The notes under the pieces are model-generated. The model was not told the origin of the DNA. It made no database searches and was given only the letters and a program-made list of their open reading frames with translations. From Microvirga tunisiensis (GTDB lineage: Bacteria > Pseudomonadota > Alphaproteobacteria > Rhizobiales > Beijerinckiaceae): DNA of 64,000 nt. Numbering within the stretch: position 1 is the first letter of the stretch; each line of letters begins with the position of its first letter. Position numbers and translations under genes: made by a program. The stretch is taken from assembly GCF_009296175.1 (NCBI RefSeq), contig NZ_VOSK01000001.1, forward strand, positions 124,001 through 188,000, written 5' to 3'. This document shows positions 9,587 through 17,899 of the stretch, piece after piece.

Positions 9587-10626
9587 ATGAAACAGCATCT
9601 GAAACAGTCAAGGTCACGAAGACCGCTCCCGGAATCGCCATTCCCCCGAAGAGCGATGAAAGACCCGCTACCCGCACTAGGCGTCGTGGCCTCGCTGGTT
9701 ACCTCGGGCGGTTCGGTGTGCCAATCTTCATCGTGCTGCTGACCATCTTGTTCTCCTCACTGAACCCCGACACCTTCCCCACCCTGCCCAACGCGCAGGT
9801 TGTGGCGGCCAGCAACAGCCTGGCCCTGGTCCTTGCACTAGGTGCCCTGGTCCCTCTGATTGCCGGCGAGTTCGACCTCTCGATGGGTTTCACGTTAGAA
9901 CTAAGTGCCGTGATCTCTGCGGTCCTGCTCGGCCAAGGTGGAATGAGCGTGCCCGTCGTCCTCCTGATCGTGTTCTGCACCGGCATCGCCACTGGCCTAC
10001 TGAACGGGCTGCTAATCACCCGCGTCGGGATAAGCTCGTTCATTGCCACCCTCGGCGTCGGCTCGCTCGCGGCAGCCGCCTCCATTTACCTCACCGGCGG
10101 CGCGATCCTGATTGAGGGGATTCCCCGGAGCTTCGTCGCCTTCGGACAGGGTAATACGTACGGCATTCCCAATATGGTGATGATCGGCGCGGTCACGCTG
10201 CTCGTCTTCTGGGTTGCGCTGGAAAACATGCCATTCGGGCGCAACTTGCTCGCGGTCGGACTTTCCCGCAAGGCCAGCGAATTGGTCGGCATTCGCACCA
10301 AGCTCATGATCACGACGTCCTTCGTGATCTCGGGCGCGGTCGCCTCGCTCTGCGGATTCCTGGCTCTGGGCCGTATAGGCGCGGCCAGTTCCGGGATCGG
10401 CACAAGCTACCTACTGCCGGCACTAGCAGCGTGCTTTCTCGGCGCAACCACCGTCCGGGTTGGCCGCTTCAACCCTCTTGGAACTGCCTTCGCGGTGCTG
10501 CTGGTTGCGATTGGCTTGAATGGGCTGCAACTCTACGGGGTGCCAGGTTGGGCGGAGCCTGCCTTCAACGGCTGCGTGCTTCTGATCGCGGTCGGGGCGT
10601 CATCACTCGCAGCCAAACGCCGCTAA
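9583..10626 (+). CDS. Ribose-type ABC transporter permease (RbsC-like)
   Basis: 347 residues with a basic cytoplasmic N-terminus and about 8-10 hydrophobic segments, including the family stretch LVPLIAGEFDLSMG (residues 89-102), where the RbsC family has a conserved DLS motif, and FNPLGTAFAVLLVAIGLNGLQL near the C-terminus. The ATG overlaps the stop of the ATPase gene, implying translational coupling. It forms the membrane channel for the importer. The ligand is unknown; the cyclase-family gene next door hints at a small cyclic or aromatic compound. Confidence 0.85.
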   Translation: MNETASETVKVTKTAPGIAIPPKSDERPATRTRRRGLAGYLGRFGVPIFIVLLTILFSSLNPDTFPTLPNAQVVAASNSLALVLALGALVPLIAGEFDLSMGFTLELSAVISAVLLGQGGMSVPVVLLIVFCTGIATGLLNGLLITRVGISSFIATLGVGSLAAAASIYLTGGAILIEGIPRSFVAFGQGNTYGIPNMVMIGAVTLLVFWVALENMPFGRNLLAVGLSRKASELVGIRTKLMITTSFVISGAVASLCGFLALGRIGAASSGIGTSYLLPALAACFLGATTVRVGRFNPLGTAFAVLLVAIGLNGLQLYGVPGWAEPAFNGCVLLIAVGASSLAAKRR

Positions 10627-10758
10627 CTAGACATTGCAGGGGTTCTTGACCTCTCGGAATTGAGAGACCGAAGGCGAACCACAGGGGCAAGGCTGCGTTG
10701 GCCGTTCATGTCCTACACGGCCCATACAGCGAGATACGATCGGGAGGTTAGAAGACAG

Positions 10759-11694
10759 ATGATAAAGGAAGAGATTGAAAGAGCCTTTCGTGAGCTGTCG
10801 AACTGGGGCCGATGGGGGGTCGATGATCAAATCGGCACACTGAACAACGTGACGCCGCAGAAAATAGCCGCAGCCGCCCGTCTTATCCGGGAAGGTCGGG
10901 TGTTCGCCCTGGGAGCCTCGCTGAAATGGCCTCTACAATCCACCCCAAATAAGGGTCGCTGGAACGTAATCCATAGCTACATGCAAGATGGTGCCGACGC
11001 GCACGCTGCCTTTATAGATGGCATGGTCGAGTACTCCGACGACGCTATTCATATGCCGGTACAATGCTCCACGCATTGGGATGCACTTTGCCACACATTC
11101 CACGGCGGTCAGACATATAACGGCGGCGACGCCAGGGATTTTAGGTCCAAGGGCCCGCCAAAGCTCGGAATCGAGCATACGGCCAATAGGATGGCCGGGC
11201 GTGGCGTGCTTCTGGACATCGCACGCTTCAAAAGCGTGGATCACCTGGAGAACGGCTATACCATCAGCAACCAGGATCTTGATGATTGCGCCGCCAAACA
11301 AGGCGTCAGTGTAGGCCAAGGCGACTTTGTCATAATCCGGACAGGATACCAAGAACGCTTCCTGAACAGCGGAAACTGGCACACGCATTCATACTCGGCT
11401 GCCCCGGGCGTAGCTTTCGAGAACTGCTACTGGCTGAAGGAGAAGGACGTCGCCGCTATTGCCTCTGACACCTATGCCGTGGAGGTTGTACCGGCCTCGG
11501 CAGATGGTTACGGCTTTCCCTGGCATTCAGTCGCGATCCCAAGCATTGGCGTCACCGTCGGCGAGATGTTGTACGTGAAGGAGCTTGCTGAAGACTGCGC
11601 CAGAGACGGCATCTACACCTTCTTCTTCTGCGCGCCACCGCTCAATCTGCCTGGTGGCACGGGATCGCCCATAAACCCGCAGGCGATCAAATAG
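10759..11694 (+). CDS. Cyclase-family (PF04199) metal-dependent hydrolase
   Basis: About 311 residues from ATG 10759, which has GGGAGG at 10742-10747. It carries the cyclase / kynurenine-formamidase-like motif with metal ligands in HMPVQCSTHWDALCHTFHGG, and later VEVVPASADGYGFPWHSVAIPSIGV. Members hydrolyse amide or lactone bonds of small compounds. It lies 130 bases after the permease on the same strand, so it probably acts on the imported ligand. A start at 10660 is possible but lacks a good ribosome site. Confidence 0.78.
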   Translation: MIKEEIERAFRELSNWGRWGVDDQIGTLNNVTPQKIAAAARLIREGRVFALGASLKWPLQSTPNKGRWNVIHSYMQDGADAHAAFIDGMVEYSDDAIHMPVQCSTHWDALCHTFHGGQTYNGGDARDFRSKGPPKLGIEHTANRMAGRGVLLDIARFKSVDHLENGYTISNQDLDDCAAKQGVSVGQGDFVIIRTGYQERFLNSGNWHTHSYSAAPGVAFENCYWLKEKDVAAIASDTYAVEVVPASADGYGFPWHSVAIPSIGVTVGEMLYVKELAEDCARDGIYTFFFCAPPLNLPGGTGSPINPQAIK

Positions 11695-11735
11695 TAGTTG
11701 TGACAAAAACTTTGTCTAATGACAGTGGGATCGTG

Positions 11736-11748
11736 TAAGTAGGTCGCC
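11736..11748. mobile_element. Solo terminal repeat of an IS630-family element
   Basis: TAAGTAGGTCGCC matches the first 13 bases of the inverted repeats of the IS630 copy at 43723-44871. No transposase follows; the IS6 end starts seven bases later. It is a leftover end from a deletion or nested insertion. Confidence 0.6.
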
Positions 11749-11754
11749 GGAAGC

Positions 11755-12225
11755 GGTTCCGTCGCAAATCCTGGGCAGGGACGAGGAAGTTGGAGACACC
11801 TGTGATCGGCTCATGCAGCGAGTAGCTCGAACTGTTCGGCGAGCGACGGCTGCCGATTGCAGGCGTACTTCGCCTGCCCTTTGCACACCATGTGGATCAT
11901 CTCGATCCCGCCTAGGATCACTCGCGCGGATGCCACCGACTTGAGCCCGAGCATTGGGCGAACTCGGCGTTTGATGGCGCGATGATCCTGCTTGATGCGG
12001 TTATTCAGGTAGGCACTTTGTCGAATTTGAATGGGCGTCGAATCACGCCGCGTTTTATCTTGGAGCCGGTCTGCGGTATCGCTCGATAGCATCGCTTTCC
12101 GATTCGTCTGACTGCCATCAATGGCGATGCGCTCGGGCCGGCCATGCCGCTTGAGCGCCTTGCTCAGGAAGCGCTTGGCTGCAGCCAGATAGCGCCGCTT
12201 GCTAAACCAGAATTCGACGGTACCC
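11755..12225 (-). pseudogene. IS6-family (IS26-like) transposase 3' fragment with terminal repeat
   Basis: In one minus-strand frame the sequence reads TVEFWFSKRRYLAAAKRFLSKALKRHG...IAIDGSQTNRKAM...YLNNRIKQDHRAIKRRVRPMLG, the second half of the IS6 DDE domain with the catalytic Asp (IDGSQTN) and Glu-region helix. It stops at 11811. The outer end at 11755-11768, GGTTCCGTCGCAAA, matches an IS6 terminal inverted repeat. The N-terminal half is missing, replaced at about 12225 by the Crp/Fnr fragment. Confidence 0.85.
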
Positions 12226-12594
12226 CTCCAACGTCTGGTACTCGCCTACAACGAGGCACTCCTGGCGCAGGCGTATCACACGGTCGCGTGCAACGCCGTC
12301 CATCCCGTCGAGGTCCGATGCTGCCGTTGAATCCTCAGCACGCATGATCGCTTGGACGAGGATGCCCTGCCCCTCACCCATGAGTTCCTGGCCGAGATGC
12401 TCGGCGTGCAGCGCTCGACGGTCAGCACCGTTCTGCGTGGCCTCCAGACGTCGGGGCTGATCGAGCAGTACCGTGGTGGGATCAAGGTCATCGACCGCGC
12501 CGGTCTGGAACGGGGAGCGTGCGAGTGCTACCGCAAGATCCGCTTCCGCTTCAGAACGCTGCTGTCCGGCACCTACGCCGAGCCCGAACGCTGA
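12226..12594 (+). pseudogene. Crp/Fnr-family regulator, 3' fragment with opal codon
   Basis: The frame reads LQRLVLAYNEALLAQAYHTVACNAVHPVEVRCCR, then TGA (relatives have a tryptophan here), then ILSTHDRLDEDALPLTHEFLAEMLGVQRSTVSTVLRGLQTSGLIEQYRG, a winged-helix DNA-binding domain of the Crp family, ending SGTYAEPER. The cyclic-nucleotide-like N-domain was removed by the IS6 fragment. The DNA-binding part alone could start at TTG 12352, but this is likely dead. Confidence 0.75.
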
Positions 12595-12745
12595 AGCGAG
12601 AGCCGCCTATTGGATCCGTGTGAATGCCCAGCAGGCAGATCTCCGCCTCCTACCCTCCCCTGATGTCACTTTGCCTTTAACTTTGAGATTCGTCGCGTTG
12701 GGTGTCGAAAAGCGACATTCTTTGCCGTTAAAGGCGAGATGCCGA

Positions 12746-12928
12746 TCAGGTTTGTTCGCTGCTCTTTGATCCCTGCGTGTGAACGTGGTGCTGTATCTGG
12801 CGCGCGATACGATCGACGGTGGCGAGCAAACGGGCTTCCTTGTGACAGGTCCGGAGCAAGGCGACCTTGGCGAACTCTGTCAGGTCCCGTTCCATCTCCA
12901 TCTCCATCTCCATCGCAGCCAGCCGCAC
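12746..12928 (-). CDS. Small unknown protein inside the transposon
   Basis: 60 residues, MRLAAMEMEMEMERDLTEF followed by AKVALLRTCHKEARLLATVDRIARQ. It lies entirely between the transposon ends. The MEMEMEME run comes from a 24-bp hexamer repeat (TCCATC x4 on the plus strand) at 12891-12914. I do not recognise it; it may be a relic of cargo. Confidence 0.3.
   Translation of the reverse strand: MRLAAMEMEMEMERDLTEFAKVALLRTCHKEARLLATVDRIARQIQHHVHTQGSKSSEQT
12891..12914. repeat. Hexanucleotide microsatellite (TCCATC)4
   Basis: Four exact copies of TCCATC. It is in frame with the minus-strand reading frame, so length changes would alter only the number of Met-Glu pairs. Confidence 0.9.
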
Positions 12929-13620
12929 GCCCCTGTAAACGCTGTCTCACTTTTAGGGGAAAAATCTCGATTTTATAGGCAAAGTCTCACATTTAGCGGC
13001 AAAGGATTGCCATTGATTTTGTTGAGTTCCCTATCTCGCCTTTAGGGGCAAAGCGACAATAGGGATCAGCGCACGATCTGTGCCTGATTGTACGGTAACG
13101 AAGTACGTAGCAAGAACGCAGGCTCCTGAGTTAACCGAGAGATCTCCGTGACGGCCGCATGTGCCCCGAATCGAGGTGTTTGAGCTATCATTCCAAGGCG
13201 AATCAGCAGATGGAGAAGGTTACTGCTCTCCGAAGCTGCGCCCGTGAGAGTAGCGCTGCCCACATAGGTATGACAAAGAGGTTAGTGCAATACTTTCAAA
13301 TGGGTACCAGCTCGGTGCGAGTAGCATCTAGCTTCACATTCAGGGTCAGTCCGCAAGCCCATCTCGGGATGGTTTCTGATCCGTTCGAGCTAAACGTATA
13401 ATTGGGCACAGATCTTGCGCTGGCCCCAAGCGGTTCCGACCCGGTACTGGCGTCCATCTTCATAGCTTTGCCGCGTACCTCGGAGACCGTGCCGGCGACG
13501 ATCGCCTCGTTGCGGGTGCCGCATCTACATACCTGAAAACATGTTGTTTCAAAGACTTGGCAGCTGCGACATGCTGGGTTGAAGAAATTTTTTCATTCCC
13601 CTCTTGTGTCTTGCTCAGCG

Positions 13621-13639
13621 TGTGAACATTCTGTTCACA
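13621..13639. promoter_or_regulatory. Operator-like palindrome TGTGAAC-N5-GTTCACA
   Basis: Perfect seven-base arms spaced by ATTCT, ending 32 bases before the ATG at 13672. The position suits a repressor or activator site controlling the four-gene unit that follows. The small HTH protein encoded at 14814 is a candidate ligand; this is an inference. Confidence 0.5.
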
Positions 13640-13671
13640 GAGGCGGATTTGCCGCTAGAGGAGAGAGATTG

Positions 13672-13989
13672 ATGTCGCAGTACTACGTCGCCGTTCAATA
13701 CGATTCCGAGACCCTCGCCCCGGCCAGGATCCTGGGTGCAGGCCGCACCGAGAGCGAGGCGATCGACGATGCGGTTTCGGACATCGCCAACGAGTTCGAT
13801 CGCGAGTTCTTCGCCGGGGTTTTCTCCGAAGGCGATCACGGCACCGAGCCGTGCACCGAGGTCATCTTCAACGAATTCCGCAAGTCCGGAGAACCGAAGG
13901 AGTTCGGGGTCACCAAGGACAGGATCGTCTGCACGAAGCGCGAGAAGGACGAGCTGGAACTCGCGACCGCCACCGAGCGGAAGATCTAA
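13672..13989 (+). CDS. Unknown acidic protein, first gene of a four-gene unit
   Basis: 105 residues from ATG 13672, chosen because GAGGAGAGAG lies just upstream at 13658-13667. The N-terminal half (MSQYYVAVQYDSETLAPARI, TESEAIDDAVSDIANEF) looks like a small alpha/beta domain; the rest is charged. I recognise no family. It precedes a UUCG-loop hairpin and the coupled genes at 14104-15385. Confidence 0.6.
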   Translation: MSQYYVAVQYDSETLAPARILGAGRTESEAIDDAVSDIANEFDREFFAGVFSEGDHGTEPCTEVIFNEFRKSGEPKEFGVTKDRIVCTKREKDELELATATERKI

Positions 13990-13997
13990 TCCGGGAG

Positions 13998-14013
13998 CGG
14001 GGCTTCGGCCCCG
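13998..14013 (+). terminator. GC-rich hairpin with TTCG tetraloop
   Basis: CGGGGC-TTCG-GCCCCG lies eight bases after the stop of the preceding gene. There is no T tract, so it may attenuate or protect mRNA ends between the first and second genes of the unit rather than fully terminate. Confidence 0.5.
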
Positions 14014-14103
14014 GCCTTCCCCTAAGGCCTTCACGGAGGCTTCGGGAGAGGGCCGTCCAATCCCTCAGAACAAACGGCGGACCGACCGCCAAGGATAGTG
14101 ATT

Positions 14104-14814
14104 ATGCAGAAGTATTTTGTTGAAGGTGTGCACCGGATGGGTGAGACCACGTTCGCCGTCGAGATCAGTGACACTCGGTACGGTTACAGCCATCCCGACC
14201 GGACGATCTGGCTTGAAGTTGAGAGCTCCAAACCTGATTTTCAGCGGGTCACACGGGACCTGACGACCGATACCGCGATCTCGAGCAGCCTTCTGGATCT
14301 GCCTGAAGAGATGATCTCGATGCTCAATCTGGCCGCCGAGGCGGTCACTGAGTTCATGGCACATGAGGAAATGGTCCTTCTGCCGATCAATCCTGATCGC
14401 AAGCTCGAGGTTGTGAAGGTTGATGACAGCGAAGGCATCTACGTGTCCGTTGTCACGGACCGCATGGTCGACGGAAAACCGGAGCAGATCACTCTAGAGT
14501 TCGCCTACTGCGGCAAACATCCGACTGTCGACTTCTGGACCAGAGTACCCATCGAGGACGACGTCCGTGCATTCGCCATGCAAGCTGCAAATGAGGCTCG
14601 TCGCCAGCGCATCCTCAAGAAGATCAAGCGGGCGAGAGAGGCCAAGGAGGCCCAGCGCGAAGCTGAGAAGATAGTCGCTCTGGAAGAGAAGCGGATCGCG
14701 AAGAAGGCCGAGCAGCTCGGATGCACTCCGGCTTTGGCTGAATACATCGACCGTCTTGAGGCTCGGATTGAGATCCTTGCCGAGACCGTCTCGCGCCATT
14801 TCGAGGACGCCTGA
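14104..14814 (+). CDS. Unknown protein with C-terminal coiled coil
   Basis: About 236 residues. The ATG at 14104 is preferred over GTG 14098 because AAGGA lies nine bases upstream of it. Residues 1-150 look like a globular beta-rich domain. Residues 155-235 are strongly helical and charged (RILKKIKRAREAKEAQREAEKIVALEEKRIAKKAEQ, then IDRLEARIEILAETV), predicting a coiled coil and oligomer. No family recognised. Its stop overlaps the next start (ATGA), implying co-translation with a small HTH protein. Confidence 0.65.
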   Translation: MQKYFVEGVHRMGETTFAVEISDTRYGYSHPDRTIWLEVESSKPDFQRVTRDLTTDTAISSSLLDLPEEMISMLNLAAEAVTEFMAHEEMVLLPINPDRKLEVVKVDDSEGIYVSVVTDRMVDGKPEQITLEFAYCGKHPTVDFWTRVPIEDDVRAFAMQAANEARRQRILKKIKRAREAKEAQREAEKIVALEEKRIAKKAEQLGCTPALAEYIDRLEARIEILAETVSRHFEDA

Positions 14815-15080
14815 TGCCGACTAAGACCCCTACCCTCTCACCGGAAGCCCGTCGCATTCGTGCGGCGGGTCTTCGCATGTATGGACCGCGTTGGGTTCGT
14901 GCGATGGCGGCCGCGATTGGCGTGTCGCCATCCCTCCTGTCGATGGTTGCGACCGGCAAGCGCCCGGTCACGGCCGACCTGCGGGAGAAGATCCCTGCCG
15001 TCTTCGAACGCCGCCGGAAGGAGCTCGAGAAAGCAAAGGCCGATCTCGAGGCAGCCATTCGTGAATATGGAGAAGACTGA
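14814..15080 (+). CDS. Small helix-turn-helix protein
   Basis: 88 residues. The central segment VRAMAAAIGVSPSLLSMVATGKRPVTADLREKI has the spacing of an XRE-like HTH (AAAIGVSPSLLSMVATGKR), and a charged helix follows (RRKELEKAKADLEAAI). It is coupled by ATGA overlap to the genes on both sides. It could be the regulator of the unit, binding the palindrome at 13621-13639; not proven. Confidence 0.6.
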   Translation: MPTKTPTLSPEARRIRAAGLRMYGPRWVRAMAAAIGVSPSLLSMVATGKRPVTADLREKIPAVFERRRKELEKAKADLEAAIREYGED

Positions 15081-15385
15081 TGACCGTAGTTTCAATTGAG
15101 GCCTTGCGCCTCGCCAAGGACATCCCCGCTCTCGATCCCGAGGGCTATACCCGGGCGGCCGCCAACCCGGTCAACCCGCCGCCCGAGTTGGAGATCGATG
15201 GCTGGCCTGAGGACGATATCATCGAGGCGTACAAGCTGACGAGCTGGTACCTCAAGGAGACCGAGGACGGGATGGAGCAAGCGGCGCTCTACGTCGCCCA
15301 TAAGTTCGGCCTCAGCTTTGCCCACGCATGGGATCAGGTGGAGTGCTCGTATGCGGACTACAACAGCCAGTACTCGCACAACTGA
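15080..15385 (+). CDS. Unknown protein, last gene of the four-gene unit
   Basis: 101 residues, acidic (ELEIDGWPEDDIIEAYKLTSWYLKETEDG). It starts in the ATGA overlap with the HTH gene. No transmembrane segment or known motif. The tight coupling of three consecutive genes suggests a stoichiometric complex or shared task. Confidence 0.6.
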   Translation: MTVVSIEALRLAKDIPALDPEGYTRAAANPVNPPPELEIDGWPEDDIIEAYKLTSWYLKETEDGMEQAALYVAHKFGLSFAHAWDQVECSYADYNSQYSHN

Positions 15386-15423
15386 GGAGCTGGCTGCGGC
15401 TATTTCAGGCTGAACAGGGCGTC

Positions 15424-15669
15424 CTACGGGGCACCCTTTCTGATTGGCATAAAGTCAGGCATCCGGGATTCGACGATCTCGCGCACCAGATCTCCAGCGG
15501 CAACACCGGCGTCGGCATATTCAGCAAACGTCGCCCGGTATGCGCCGTCGCCCTCCACGAAAACTTTGCACTGCTCTGTGCCGACCAAGATGCAGACGCG
15601 AAGGTCGACGGCCTTACCCGTGCCCTCGCCTTTCCTGATGTCGTACATCACCTTTGTCGGATTGCTCAT
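15424..15669 (-). CDS. Small unknown protein convergent to the four-gene unit
   Basis: 81 residues from ATG 15669 (MSNPTKVMYDIRKGEGTGKAVDLRVCILVG...IRKGAP). Upstream in-frame residues look non-coding, so the internal ATG is preferred. It faces the previous operon tail to tail, 38 bases apart. No family recognised. Confidence 0.5.
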   Translation of the reverse strand: MSNPTKVMYDIRKGEGTGKAVDLRVCILVGTEQCKVFVEGDGAYRATFAEYADAGVAAGDLVREIVESRMPDFMPIRKGAP

Positions 15670-16530
15670 ACAGTGAGAGTAGTCAGCGACCCAGAAAAGG
15701 AAAGAGCCCGGATGTCTCCGAGCCCCCTTCCCCAGCCGGCTGTGCAGACCCGAAGGCCTTGGGCACAGATCTTGTTCTGCCCCGCATATACCGGATGCTA
15801 GTCGTCGGGGTGGAGCCGCGACCAAAGCCTGTTTTGCGATCCGTCTGATGTCTCGGATCGCCGGTTTTCCTGCTCTTGAGGAAACAGACCCGCATCAAAG
15901 CCCCGCTGAAATAAACGCACTTTTGGGTGAAACCCTCTAAAACGCGACTGGAGCCTCATGGAGCGACTTCGCCGGCTGGATAGGCCAACAACCCACCGAT
16001 GTCGATTTGGGCCTGCTGTCGGTCATTCTTGTGGGTCGCTTCTGACGCACAGCCTCCTTTTTGCAACTAAGTTTCCGGCAAAATAAGGTCGCTGTGATGA
16101 ATGAGAATCGGGCTGGCAAAAGACCGACCTCATTAGAGCCGTCGGACAGGTCTAATTTCGGGTTGCCTGATGGTTCCCTACCTGGTGCGGAAAGTGGCTC
16201 AGTGAGGCTATAAATCTGTTTCTCGGCCAAAACCGCAACGACAAAGCGGGCCGCGGCATCGAACACCGAAGACGATCCCAGAGATAAGGTCCGCATAGCA
16301 GCCAAAGTTCGTCAGGCCATGGGGCTTCTTCCCCTGCTGGGTTGCAGTCGAATGCCAGACTGCCTGCCGTCGATCTGGGGAACGGAGGTCGGCCACGGTG
16401 CACTTTGAAACACCGTGGCCCGTGGAGTGCAACGAACCCGTCTCGATGAGCACGATCCAGATCTGCCCGTATGGCAGATCTCGATGCGGAGCCCGGCAGT
16501 CCTTGACGTGGCCTCGTGGGCTCTTCGTGC
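15670..16530. other. Non-coding stretch of about 860 bases
   Basis: I see no convincing gene. It contains a hairpin at 16391-16420, 110 bases past the end of the esterase gene. Short frames on both strands lack ribosome sites and family motifs. Confidence 0.4.
16391..16420 (-). terminator. Inverted repeat with 10-bp stem
   Basis: GGCCACGGTG and CACCGTGGCC are perfect complements around a 10-base loop. It lies downstream of the minus-strand esterase gene and could act as its terminator, although no T run follows. Confidence 0.4.
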
Positions 16531-17799
16531 CTACAGGGGGGATGCGGCTGTTGGTTTCGGGTGCTCGAGGAAGAAGCGCATCATCTCACGGCTGGCATCG
16601 GGTCCCCGTGGCTCCGTGTAGGACCCACTCGGACTTCCCCCAGACCAGGCATGCCCTGCCCCATGAAGAGCCCAATGCTCGAGCATCGGGTGGCCGCTGT
16701 CATCGCACGCGACCGTGCGGGTATAGCTGATCCCGCCCGGAACCTGCCCGCGGCTGACTGTTGTCTGGAGATCCGAACCCGCCTTCGACTGAGCCATGAC
16801 CTGGTCCCCATTGACGGGGTTCACGGTCGTGTCGCGATCGCCATGAAACACGATGGTCGGCACAGGCTGCTTGGATCCACCGTTCTGAGGCACCCCGCCC
16901 TGGCGCATGGCGGCAAACGCCGAGGGCATGTCACGCGCAGCCCCACACGCCAACCCGGAATGGACGCCGACGGCCGCATAGAGGTCGGGGTAGGCCGAGC
17001 CCATGATCGCCGCCGCGGCCCCACCGGCGGAGAGCCCGGCGGCATAGACGCGTCCCGGCTCGACCGAGAAGTCACGCATGATCTGCCGGGTGATGCCGGC
17101 AATCAGCGACGGCTCGCCCCGATCCCGCTGCTGATCGCCTGCGTTGAACCAGTTCCAGCACTTAGAGACATTGGCGGACTGCGCCTGCGCCGGGTAGGCA
17201 ACAAGGAACGTCTGCTCTTCAGCCAACTCGTTCATCTGAGTCCCAGCGGCAAAATCGTCCGGCGATTGCGTGCAGCCGTGCAGCATCACCACGAGCGGCA
17301 CAGGCTGACCCATGTAGCCGCTGGGGATGTAGAGCTTGTAGGCGCGGCTTCCCGCCTCGTTGGCAAAGCTCCGCTCTTCGAAGCGGGCGCCCTCCGGCAG
17401 CGGGGCCGGCGCACGGGCTGGATTGAGTCCAACCAACCCATCCAGGCCGAGCCCGGTGCCGGTTTGTCCCATGCGGTCGAGAAAGCCACGCAGCGCTTCC
17501 GGCACTTGATTCTGGCCTGACGCTCCGGCGAGACCACCAAGGTGATTAGAGGCACGGTGTGGGAGATCGAATTTCGGTGAAGTCCACGCCCCTCCCCTGG
17601 AGGACGGCGGCAGCATATCGATGATGCGAGAGAAATGCGCCGCTGCGGGTTTGCCTTCACCTCCCCCGGCGCTGCTTGAACTCGATGCTGGATCGGCACC
17701 CGCAAGCCCTCCCTGAAGAAGTGCCATGGCTTCTGCAAGCCGGCCTTCGCGGGTCAGGCGGGTGGCCTCGAGCATGTCGATGTTGGGTTGTGCGTTCAT
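16531..17799 (-). CDS. PHB-depolymerase-family esterase
   Basis: 422 residues from ATG 17799. After a variable N-terminal region of about 140 residues comes an esterase_phb domain: YKLYIPSGYMGQPVPLVVMLHGCTQSPDDFAAGT (oxyanion HGC), nucleophile GLSAGGAAAAIM, FHGDRDTTVNP (Asp) and LHGAGHAWSGG (His). Such proteins cleave polyhydroxybutyrate or aryl esters. There is no clear signal peptide, so an intracellular role in PHB granule turnover is plausible. Followed upstream by a CopG-like regulator in the same orientation, a pairing that suggests common regulation. Confidence 0.82.
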   Translation of the reverse strand: MNAQPNIDMLEATRLTREGRLAEAMALLQGGLAGADPASSSSSAGGGEGKPAAAHFSRIIDMLPPSSRGGAWTSPKFDLPHRASNHLGGLAGASGQNQVPEALRGFLDRMGQTGTGLGLDGLVGLNPARAPAPLPEGARFEERSFANEAGSRAYKLYIPSGYMGQPVPLVVMLHGCTQSPDDFAAGTQMNELAEEQTFLVAYPAQAQSANVSKCWNWFNAGDQQRDRGEPSLIAGITRQIMRDFSVEPGRVYAAGLSAGGAAAAIMGSAYPDLYAAVGVHSGLACGAARDMPSAFAAMRQGGVPQNGGSKQPVPTIVFHGDRDTTVNPVNGDQVMAQSKAGSDLQTTVSRGQVPGGISYTRTVACDDSGHPMLEHWALHGAGHAWSGGSPSGSYTEPRGPDASREMMRFFLEHPKPTAASPL

Positions 17800-17899
17800 G
17801 GTTTCAATCCTGTGGTTGGGCAAAGCGAGGCCTGCCCCTTACCGAGTCGGGAAGGGTTGGGCAGGCTCGAAAGACGGTGGGACGGGTGCTACCCGGCGG

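Larger units (their letters stand above)
12664..13058. mobile_element. 395-bp non-autonomous transposon with Tn7/Tn5053-like ends
   Basis: The left end starts TGTCACTTTGCC and the right end finishes GGGGCAAAGCGACA, giving TGT...ACA termini. A repeat of about 21 bases (CTTTGCC..TAAA....GAGAT) occurs at 12669-12689 and 12720-12740 in direct orientation, and in inverted orientation at 12945-12963 (partial), 12964-12984, 12984-13004 and 13033-13053. Several internal copies near the ends are the hallmark of TnsB/TniA-type transposase binding arrays. No transposase lies inside, and no 5-bp target duplication is seen (CCTGA left, ATAGG right). Confidence 0.65.

Noticed and set aside
12891-12914. Possible CRISPR array
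   Set aside because: The repeats are a hexamer microsatellite with no spacers; no CRISPR array is present in the window.
16516-17520. 334-residue plus-strand frame
   Set aside because: It is antisense to the esterase with its HGC, GLSAGG and GHAW motifs, which are clearly real.
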